In this document: positions 1-6,664 of the stretch, piece by piece
Numbering within the stretch: position 1 is the first letter of the stretch
Layout: every line of letters starts with the position of its first letter
Assembly: GCF_003591035.1 (NCBI RefSeq)
Contig: NZ_QYUO01000001.1
Coordinates: 1,240,001-1,304,000 of the forward strand
DNA from: Noviherbaspirillum saxi
Lineage (GTDB): Bacteria > Pseudomonadota > Gammaproteobacteria > Burkholderiales > Burkholderiaceae_D
Reading direction: 5' to 3'
Length of the DNA: 64,000 nt
Program-made: the position numbers and the translations under genes
The notes under the pieces: generated by a model
Databases searched by the model: none
What the model saw: the letters and a program-made list of their open reading frames with translations, nothing else
Told to the model about the DNA's origin: nothing

Positions 1-73
1 AGCCGAGCAGGCGAACGTAGAAGTCTTTGGATTCCTGCACCTTTTCAGTAATGACGCCAGACCAGATTTTCAT
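1..73 (-). CDS. VOC (glyoxalase-fold) family protein, N-terminal fragment
   Basis: Only the first 24 codons lie in the window; the rest continues past position 1. The start reads MKIWSGVITEKVQESKDFYV, which matches the first beta strand and helix of vicinal-oxygen-chelate proteins, usually small metal-dependent lyases, dioxygenases or resistance proteins. A good ribosome site (AAGGAG) sits about 7 bases upstream of the ATG. The start lies inside the 3' end of the AraC-type gene, with a 29-base overlap, so the two are probably co-transcribed. The substrate cannot be inferred from this fragment. Confidence 0.7.
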   Translation of the reverse strand, partial: MKIWSGVITEKVQESKDFYVRLLG

Positions 74-962
74 CGTTATCTCCTTGAGGTTGTAATGGGG
101 AGTTGTCATTCTCCGGGGGCGGCAAGGGCTGGTCTAGCAAGAATGCGACATCGCTCTTTGCAAGCTTTGCCGGCGAGATATTGATCAGGCGTCTGAATTC
201 ATTGCCCATGTGGCTTTGGTCGGTATAACCGGATTCAAATGCAATATCGGCCAGGGAATAGGCTTGTCGTTTGATAAGCGTCGCGGCATGGTGAAACCGC
301 ATGATGGAAGAAAAGAGTTTGGGAGAAATGCCCACCGTCTCAAGAAACACGCGTTCAAACTGGCGGCGGCTGGTGCCAAAGTTGGAAGCGGCTTCTTCGA
401 TTCTTCCGGTGCCATAAGTCGCTGTTATCTGTGCGACGGCATTGTCGATTCTGGATGGAAGCGGCTGTGTCCGTGCCACCTGTTTTTCAAATAGCGTATC
501 AAGTCGGGTGAAGATATCGAGTCCGGCAATATTGTCCGTTATGTTCTCCAGGGAAAAACGGAGCAGCCCCTCCACCGGCTCGCAGCGGTCAGCCAGTTCT
601 TTGGCCGCCGCTTTGATGAAGTGACGGCTTTGTCCAGGTTTGAAGCGAATGCCGAGGTAATGGCTGTTTGGCGCAAGCGCCACATCGGTAGCAGACGTCG
701 ATGTGCCGTATACCCGGCCTTGCACTTGCGCACCTTGCTGATGAATGACCAGATCGATAGCGCCGTCGGGCACCATCGGATAGGTCGGATTCAGGTTGCC
801 TATACTCAACCAGTAATGACTGATCAGGCCGCGAAGCGGGATTGAGGGCAGGATCGTGAAAAACCGGGGACCGGGGAACGTAGCGTCCATCATCGGTGGA
901 TGTTGATGCTTGTGAGCGTCGGTCCGGCAATTGTATATCGGGCTGCAGGCCGGGATTGGCAT
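45..962 (-). CDS. AraC-family transcriptional regulator
   Basis: A 305-residue protein from the chosen start. The N-terminal half carries a sensor-like segment (HYWL, then VPDGAIDLVIH) typical of AraC regulators of the DUF6597 type. The last 100 residues hold two helix-turn-helix motifs, including the signature segment LADIAFESGYTDQSHMGNEF followed by ISPAKL. The ATG at 962 overlaps the stop of the SMC-like gene as TAATG, suggesting reinitiation. A pair of ATGs at 893/890 gives a shorter product closer to the conserved domain; neither start has a convincing ribosome site. Its 3' end overlaps the VOC gene, its most likely target. Effector unknown. Confidence 0.8.
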   Translation of the reverse strand: MPIPACSPIYNCRTDAHKHQHPPMMDATFPGPRFFTILPSIPLRGLISHYWLSIGNLNPTYPMVPDGAIDLVIHQQGAQVQGRVYGTSTSATDVALAPNSHYLGIRFKPGQSRHFIKAAAKELADRCEPVEGLLRFSLENITDNIAGLDIFTRLDTLFEKQVARTQPLPSRIDNAVAQITATYGTGRIEEAASNFGTSRRQFERVFLETVGISPKLFSSIMRFHHAATLIKRQAYSLADIAFESGYTDQSHMGNEFRRLINISPAKLAKSDVAFLLDQPLPPPENDNSPLQPQGDNDENLVWRHY

Positions 963-3781
963 TAGGCCGCTTTTTCCGCCCTCCGCTGCAACACGAAAAT
1001 CGGTTGCGCCCAATGCGATTCCTTTTTCTTCTTGCTGGTGATCAGCGTTAGTTCCGAAGGATCGTAGACATCGGTATTGTGCGTCAGCGGCGTCGTCATC
1101 AGATATTGCGCATCGGTGTTCTTCAGGAACTCGCCGACGAGCTGGATATTGCGGATATCCAGGTGGGCAAAGGGCTCATCGATGAACACAAAGCCGCCTG
1201 AGCCGTCATCGGATTTCAGCAGGCCGATCAGCAGGATCAGCGACTTCATCACTTGCTGCCCACCCGAGGCTTCACCATCGTTCAAGCCGATTGGGCCCTT
1301 GCCATCGAACTTGAAGCGTACCTGCAAGCCTGCCTGCGCAAGCTGCACATCGTCGTTTTCCAGACGTACTGGATCGGTATGTACTTCGATGTTTGCCAAC
1401 TCGCCCAATTCCTTAATGTTGCGGCTATAGGTTTTGATCGTATAGCGCAGGCGTTCGATGTAGGCGCCGCGCGCATTGGTTGTGGCTTCGATCGCGCGAT
1501 TATTTTGATAGCGGCGTTCTTCGGTTTCGGCCTGACGGCCCTGCAGCAGCGCGGTCAGGCGTACATGCTGGTCGACCACGGTGGAATCGGTTTCCCAGTC
1601 TTCGCGCGCAAGATCGGTGGCGAGATGGCCGATGCGCAGATTGACCTGGTGCGCATTCTGATGCTGCTCGACCAGCTCGGCGCGGCGGGCAGGGCGGCGC
1701 CATGCAATCGGTAGATGACGCCAGTTCTTGCGGATGTCGATCAAGGCGCGTGCATGTGCGGAGCGTTCCTCTTGCGTGCGCTTTTGCGACAGGCGACCAT
1801 GCGCCTCGCTGTCGGCCAGCGAACGCTTGGCGTTTTGCCAGGCATTGTCGGCGAGCGTGCGTTCTTCGGTTGTCTTCTTGATCAAGGGGAACAGTTCGCC
1901 GAGCCGCGATCCGACCTCGGTACGTGTCGCTTTCAATGGTGCGGCATTATGCGTGGCTTCATCGAATTCGGGCTGACGCGCAACCAGTTCCTTGGCCGCA
2001 TCGACGCCGGCGATCCGTGCTTTCAGGGCGCTGACCTCGCCGGCCAGCTTGCTGATGCGAATCGTCAGTTGGTCTTCCTGCGCTTCTAGCTTGGGAAGCG
2101 ACTGTTGCAAGGCCGCCAGACGCTGGGCGCGTCCTGCTTGTCCGAAGCGGTAGCGCGCCGCCTCGACGAATACCGAGCGTCCGCCGCGTCGTTCGCGGTG
2201 ATAGGCGTCCGGCGTGATCCATTCTTCGTTCGCCGGCAGCCTGGCGCCGGCTTCGGCCGAGTCGACTCGTGTGACGCGTGCCAGTTGGTCAATCAGCCAG
2301 CCGGGTGCCTTGGCGCTAAAGCGTACGACAGCCAACAGGCTTTGGTCTTTCACTTCCGGCGCGGTCACGCGATCGGGTACGATGAAGTGGCCATAGCGTT
2401 CTTTTTCGCCGATGCGATATGCGGCGGCGGCATCGCGCGCATATTCAAGCAACACCACCGAGGTATAGCTGCGCAGCATGCCTTCCACCGCGCCTTGCCA
2501 GCGCGGATCGGTCACCTCGACGATGTCGGGCAGCATGGTATGCGCGATATTGGCGTCGCTTAATGCGCGTCGCATCACGCGCACATTTTCCGGGTCCGGC
2601 AAGCCCGATTTGCTTTCCAGTGCGGCGATGGCGCTGCGTTCGCCGGCGATGCGCGAGGCGAGCTCGTCGCGCGCCTGGCGCTGACGCATGTAATCGGCTT
2701 CCTTCTGCTCCAGCTCGGCCGCGACATCGGCGATACCGGCACCCGCGTCGGCCGCCAGTTTCTGCAATCGCGTTTTCTGTTCCAGCAGGCTTTCCAGCGG
2801 TTTGAGCTTGCCGTTGATTTCACCGAGGCGTTTTTCGAGTATGGTCTTTTCTTCTTCCAGCGTGGACTCATGCTGGTGCGCGGTGCTTAATGCGGAAGCT
2901 CGCTCGGCGAGGTCGACGCGCTTTTCCGACAATTGCTTATCCTGTGCCGCCAGCGAGTTGCGCGCCTCGTGCAAGGCGGTGCTGTTCGCCTGCGCCTTTT
3001 CGCGGATCTCGTGGTATTGCAGTGTCGGCAGGATTTCTTCCTGCAGATCGCGCTGCTCCTTGATCAATCCTTCCCACTGATGGTAGTTCGCGGCGCGCAG
3101 GCGCAAGCGTTCCTGGTTGGTCTGCGCCGATTCCAGTTCCGCCTCGAAGCGCTGCAATTCGGTTTCAGTATCGCGCTGATGGCGCTTGGCTTCATCATAG
3201 GCATCGAGCACTTCCTTGTCGCCGAACACTTGGAACACCAGGTCCAGCAACTGGCGCGGCGCATACTCGCATAGTTTGTCGGTCTCACCCTGTTCCAGCG
3301 CCAGCACTTTGGCCATGGCCGGCGAAAGGCCGGCATTGGCCAGGCGCTTGCGATAGCTTTCCAGGCCCAGCCAGTCGGTCGCTTCCTGCACTTCCTCGAT
3401 CTCGACCGCGCCGGCGCGCATCAGATATTGACGCTTCCAGTCGCCGCCGTTTTTCTGGATCTGGCAAAACAGGGTGACTTCATCTTCACTGAAGAAACCG
3501 GACGCGCGAAACGGCCGGTTCGACAGTTGCCGTCCGGTCGCGCGATTGTCGACCACAGCGCGCAGCCAGGAGGTCTGCTGGCCCGCATGACGCGCATAGT
3601 GCTTGTACGAACGCCCCATCGAACAATCCAGCCCGAACAGCGTGCGCAGTGCGTCGAGCAGGGTGGTCTTGCCCGAGCCGTTCTGGCCGGCGATGGTGAT
3701 GATCTTCGCATCCAGCGGAATGTTCTTGACGCGTTGCCAGTAGTCCCAGTGGACCATCTCCAGCGATTTGATATGAAACAT
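962..3781 (-). CDS. SMC-like condensin ATPase, MukB/MksB (JetC-like) family
   Basis: A 939-residue SMC-type ATPase. Walker A GQNGSGKTT is at residues 32-40 and coiled coil runs over about 190-390. A compact hinge-like region (about 395-545, with DPRWQGAVEGML) follows, then a second coiled coil to about 790. The ABC signature SGGQQ is at 839-843, Walker B FVFIDE at 864-869 and the D-loop HLD at 873-875. The head and hinge layout fits MksB and JetC proteins and is much shorter than E. coli MukB. The start at 3781 lies 14 bases after the MukE-like stop, with AGGA in front; an open frame extends further upstream but only through that gene in another frame. Expected role: ATP-driven DNA loop extrusion or compaction with the two upstream products. 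No JetD-like nuclease gene is adjacent, which argues for chromosome organisation over plasmid defence. That last point is inference. Confidence 0.8.
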   Translation of the reverse strand: MFHIKSLEMVHWDYWQRVKNIPLDAKIITIAGQNGSGKTTLLDALRTLFGLDCSMGRSYKHYARHAGQQTSWLRAVVDNRATGRQLSNRPFRASGFFSEDEVTLFCQIQKNGGDWKRQYLMRAGAVEIEEVQEATDWLGLESYRKRLANAGLSPAMAKVLALEQGETDKLCEYAPRQLLDLVFQVFGDKEVLDAYDEAKRHQRDTETELQRFEAELESAQTNQERLRLRAANYHQWEGLIKEQRDLQEEILPTLQYHEIREKAQANSTALHEARNSLAAQDKQLSEKRVDLAERASALSTAHQHESTLEEEKTILEKRLGEINGKLKPLESLLEQKTRLQKLAADAGAGIADVAAELEQKEADYMRQRQARDELASRIAGERSAIAALESKSGLPDPENVRVMRRALSDANIAHTMLPDIVEVTDPRWQGAVEGMLRSYTSVVLLEYARDAAAAYRIGEKERYGHFIVPDRVTAPEVKDQSLLAVVRFSAKAPGWLIDQLARVTRVDSAEAGARLPANEEWITPDAYHRERRGGRSVFVEAARYRFGQAGRAQRLAALQQSLPKLEAQEDQLTIRISKLAGEVSALKARIAGVDAAKELVARQPEFDEATHNAAPLKATRTEVGSRLGELFPLIKKTTEERTLADNAWQNAKRSLADSEAHGRLSQKRTQEERSAHARALIDIRKNWRHLPIAWRRPARRAELVEQHQNAHQVNLRIGHLATDLAREDWETDSTVVDQHVRLTALLQGRQAETEERRYQNNRAIEATTNARGAYIERLRYTIKTYSRNIKELGELANIEVHTDPVRLENDDVQLAQAGLQVRFKFDGKGPIGLNDGEASGGQQVMKSLILLIGLLKSDDGSGGFVFIDEPFAHLDIRNIQLVGEFLKNTDAQYLMTTPLTHNTDVYDPSELTLITSKKKKESHWAQPIFVLQRRAEKAA

Positions 3782-3795
3782 GCGAATCCTGTTGC

Positions 3796-4497
3796 TTATT
3801 GTTCGGTGTGCACAACCTGCGAAGATGCCTGCGCGTCGGGCTGAGGGAAGTGGATGATCGCGGCTTCCTTGGGCGGCGGCCGGTGGAAGATATCGGCCAG
3901 CGCGCCGTTGATGATCCGGTCTTTCAATGCATCGGTATCCATCATCAGGTCGAGCAGCGGGCCTTCGACAATCATGTCGCCGCGCCGCTCGATGAAGCCG
4001 AGCTTGTTGAGCTGGCCGAGATTGATGTCCATGCGCGTCTTCTTGCCGAGCTTGTCGCCGAAGTCGGCCAGTAGCGCCTTGTAGGAAATGCCCATCGACG
4101 CATCTTCGGCGCGCGGCATCGGTTTTTCCTTGCCGAACATGTCTTCCTGATCTTCCAGCGCATGCTGATGCGCTTCCTGGCGTTCGCGCTTGGGCAGGAT
4201 GATCATCGCCCACAGCACCACCAGCAGGGCCACGCCGTCACGCGCAAGGCCCATGTTGTTGTTTTGCCAGACTTCACGCGAGCCAAAGATCTTCGGCTCG
4301 ATTTCGCGGGCCAATGCCAGTGTGACGTTGTCCGCGTAGACGTTGTCGAGAAATTTCAGTCCGCACGCCGCCAGTCGGGTATCGAGATCGAGGCGAAACA
4401 CTTCGTCGGTGAGTGCGCGCTTGACCAGCTTGTTTTCGCGCGACAGGGTCTGGTGCGTCATCAGTTGCGCAATCAGGATTTGTGCGTCGTCAGTCAT
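3796..4497 (-). CDS. MukE/MksE-like condensin subunit (JetB-like)
   Basis: A 233-residue soluble protein in the position of mukE/mksE/jetB, between the kleisin-like and SMC-like genes. Residues about 132-190 look like a winged helix (MGISYKALLADFGDKLGKK, then LGQLNKLGFIERRGDMIVEG). The N-terminal half is helical with a hydrophobic stretch at 89-101 that is part of a globular fold in this family. Its ATG overlaps the stop of the upstream gene by 8 bases (ATGACTGA), a sign of translational coupling and fixed stoichiometry. MukE-type subunits bind the kleisin and modulate head engagement and DNA binding. The assignment rests mainly on gene order, size and winged-helix pattern. Confidence 0.65.
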   Translation of the reverse strand: MTDDAQILIAQLMTHQTLSRENKLVKRALTDEVFRLDLDTRLAACGLKFLDNVYADNVTLALAREIEPKIFGSREVWQNNNMGLARDGVALLVVLWAMIILPKRERQEAHQHALEDQEDMFGKEKPMPRAEDASMGISYKALLADFGDKLGKKTRMDINLGQLNKLGFIERRGDMIVEGPLLDLMMDTDALKDRIINGALADIFHRPPPKEAAIIHFPQPDAQASSQVVHTEQ

Positions 4498-5821
4498 GCT
4501 TGGTATCCGGTGGAGTTTCTGTAAGAGGAGTCAGGCTCGCATTGGAAATTGCGGCCACATGCGGGTCTTTCAGCTTGATCATGCCGTCCTGCGGTTCGAA
4601 GGCGAGCGGCAGACGCGCCATCGCGGCGGTGCCGCCCTGCAAGGCCGCTTCGCTTTCATCGCCGAGCAAGGGCAGCAGCGAAGCCCGATAAGACGCCACG
4701 GCAAAATTCGCCGGCAGCAGCGTGTCGTGCACCCTGGTCGAGGCATCGATCGATGCGGCAAATGAAGAGAGCCGGTTGAGCCAGGCATCGAGTTCGACCG
4801 GTGTCACGCTCGTCTTGCTTTCCATGACGGATGCATCTTCGCCGGCGGGAAGTTCCGCGACTGGCGCGGTGTTCTTGTCGGCGAACAGTTCGGCTTCGGC
4901 GACGTCGATCATTTCCGATGGCGTGATGAACATCGGCGTCACCGGCAATGCGATCGCATCGCGCGCAAGGCCAGCCAGATCTTCATGCTGCATCAGCCAG
5001 GTCTTGATATCGGTGGTCGACAGCCCCGATTGGCCGAGATGCACGCGCTGGCGTTCGATCTGATTGAGCGCGCGCGAAAACATGCCTTGCATATTGAGCA
5101 ATGCGCTCTGCGCGCGGCCGATCGCCTGTGCCGCTCGGTGTGTGGCCGTGTCGGCGTTGGGATCGTTGGTGATTGCGTGCAGGACTTCGGAGCCTTTTTC
5201 GACCCAGTCGCAGGCGGTATTCCATTTTTCCTGGGCCTTGCGCAGGCGGAATTCCGAGCCGGAGGCGATCGCATCGCGGAATTCCTCGGTCAGGTCCACC
5301 AGCCGTCCCAGCAAATGCTGGAGCTGTTCGACCGTGACACCGCCAACCGCCTGCGAGCCGGCCACCTGCGACAGCAGGAAGCCGATGTCGCCCTCGTCCT
5401 CATCCTGCGCCAGCGCCATCAGACTGTCGATCGCTGCCAGCACGTTGCGCGCCAGCGGCGTGATCCGGTACACCCCTTGCGGGGCGTCCCAGGACAGCAG
5501 CTGGTGCGAGCGCAGGCGATATAGCACGGTTTCCAGGCTTTCCGGCTCCAGATAGCCCAGCCTGGTATTGATATCGGCGCGGGTCAGCGCCGGTGCTGCA
5601 GCATCCGATGCCAGTTCCTGCAAGACCAGAAGCCGCACCAGCACTGCATCCGAACCGCCGTAGAACAGGGCCGTAAAGGCCGTCAGCAAGGGCTGCGCCC
5701 GCCTGAGGCGGTGTACCTGCTCGATATCGTCAGGGGAAATATTGGGCCTGAAGAAGGCTTGTAGAGAAGTCTGCTGCTCCTCATCCGGCATCGCGGCCGC
5801 ATTCGGTGAAAAATTCTGCAT
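4490..5821 (-). CDS. MukF/MksF-like kleisin subunit (JetA-like)
   Basis: A 443-residue protein, close to MukF in size. Residues about 60-125 form a winged-helix pattern (LTRADINTRLGYLEPESLETVL, ending GVYRITPLARNVL). A long helical middle with no catalytic motifs follows, then a variable acidic linker and a C-terminal domain. In MukF-type kleisins the N-terminal winged helix dimerises and the C-terminal domain contacts the SMC head. It is the first gene of the block and divergent from the ParA gene across 154 bases, so a promoter is expected there. There is no strong ribosome site before 5821; an ATG ten codons in (5791) is an alternative. Assignment is by gene order and fold pattern. Confidence 0.65.
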   Translation of the reverse strand: MQNFSPNAAAMPDEEQQTSLQAFFRPNISPDDIEQVHRLRRAQPLLTAFTALFYGGSDAVLVRLLVLQELASDAAAPALTRADINTRLGYLEPESLETVLYRLRSHQLLSWDAPQGVYRITPLARNVLAAIDSLMALAQDEDEGDIGFLLSQVAGSQAVGGVTVEQLQHLLGRLVDLTEEFRDAIASGSEFRLRKAQEKWNTACDWVEKGSEVLHAITNDPNADTATHRAAQAIGRAQSALLNMQGMFSRALNQIERQRVHLGQSGLSTTDIKTWLMQHEDLAGLARDAIALPVTPMFITPSEMIDVAEAELFADKNTAPVAELPAGEDASVMESKTSVTPVELDAWLNRLSSFAASIDASTRVHDTLLPANFAVASYRASLLPLLGDESEAALQGGTAAMARLPLAFEPQDGMIKLKDPHVAAISNASLTPLTETPPDTKHD

Positions 5822-5975
5822 CCCGGTATTTTAAGGCACCCCATGTGCCGCCCAGAAACAAAACGCTTCCTCCTCTGTAACAGTGTGAAAAAACCTCATG
5901 CTATGCTTGCAATAGTGTTGTCCATATGAAATTTTCGCAATTTCTCTATCGCCACATCAGCTGCGGAGGAAACCC

Positions 5976-6587
5976 ATGCCAGTCATCGTCATTGCCAATC
6001 CAAAGGGAGGTGTGGGCAAGAGCACCATCGCCACTAATCTGGCCGGCTATTTCGCAAAGCAGGGGCATAAGGTTATGCTCGGCGATATCGATATCCAGCA
6101 AAGCTCGCGTGCCTGGCTGGCATTGCGGCCGCCAAGCCTGCCGCCGATCGCCGCTTGGGAAATTGCCAATGGCCACATGGCGAAGCCACCCAAGGGAACC
6201 ACGCATGTCGTACTGGATACGCCGGCCGGTCTGAACGGGAGCCGTCTGGATGACGTGATGAAGCTGGCTGACAAGCTCGTCGTTCCGTTGCAGGCATCGA
6301 TGTTCGATATCCTCGCAACCCAGGAATTTCTGCAGCGACTGGCCGGCCGGCAAGAAAAGAACCAGGTGGGGGTGGTCGGCATGCGGATCAATGTCCGGAC
6401 CCGTGCAGCGGATCAGCTCGCGCATTACATGGGCAATCTGGGTTTGCCGGTGCTAGGCTATCTGCGTGACACGCAAAATTACGTGCAATTGGCTGCGCAT
6501 GGCGCAACCCTGTGGGATGTGGCGCCTTCTCGGGCTGAGCGCGATGTGGAGCAATGGCAAGAGCTTGTGAACTGGGTGCAGCAATAG
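5976..6587 (+). CDS. Solo ParA/MinD-type ATPase
   Basis: A 203-residue deviant Walker-A ATPase. The P-loop KGGVGKST is near residues 10-17, DIDIQQSSRAW matches the A' region, and VLDTPAG is the Walker B-like strand. A clear ribosome site (GGAGG) precedes the ATG. No parB gene or parS-like site cluster is visible, so it is an orphan, like the ParA-family ATPases that position chemoreceptors, plasmids or other cargo. Its divergent neighbours encode a MukBEF-like condensin, so a link with chromosome organisation is tempting but only suggested by position. It lacks the longer N-terminal DNA-binding region of chromosomal ParA proteins. Confidence 0.85.
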   Translation: MPVIVIANPKGGVGKSTIATNLAGYFAKQGHKVMLGDIDIQQSSRAWLALRPPSLPPIAAWEIANGHMAKPPKGTTHVVLDTPAGLNGSRLDDVMKLADKLVVPLQASMFDILATQEFLQRLAGRQEKNQVGVVGMRINVRTRAADQLAHYMGNLGLPVLGYLRDTQNYVQLAAHGATLWDVAPSRAERDVEQWQELVNWVQQ

Positions 6588-6664
6588 CGATGCCTCCAAT
6601 GAATGGAGACATCGATGCGGGCGGGACAGATCTTTTTTGATGCCTGTTTGACGGGCGTCTTTAT

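Noticed and set aside
3782..4213. N-terminal extension of the SMC-like protein to 4213 (about 144 extra residues)
   Set aside because: The extension is an Arg/Ala-rich shadow reading of the MukE-like gene in another frame. The true SMC head begins MFHIKSLEMV at 3781 with AGGA before it.
962..5821. Calling the locus a Wadjet (JetABCD) defence system
   Set aside because: No JetD-type TOPRIM nuclease gene is adjacent on either side; the neighbours are AraC/VOC and ParA genes.
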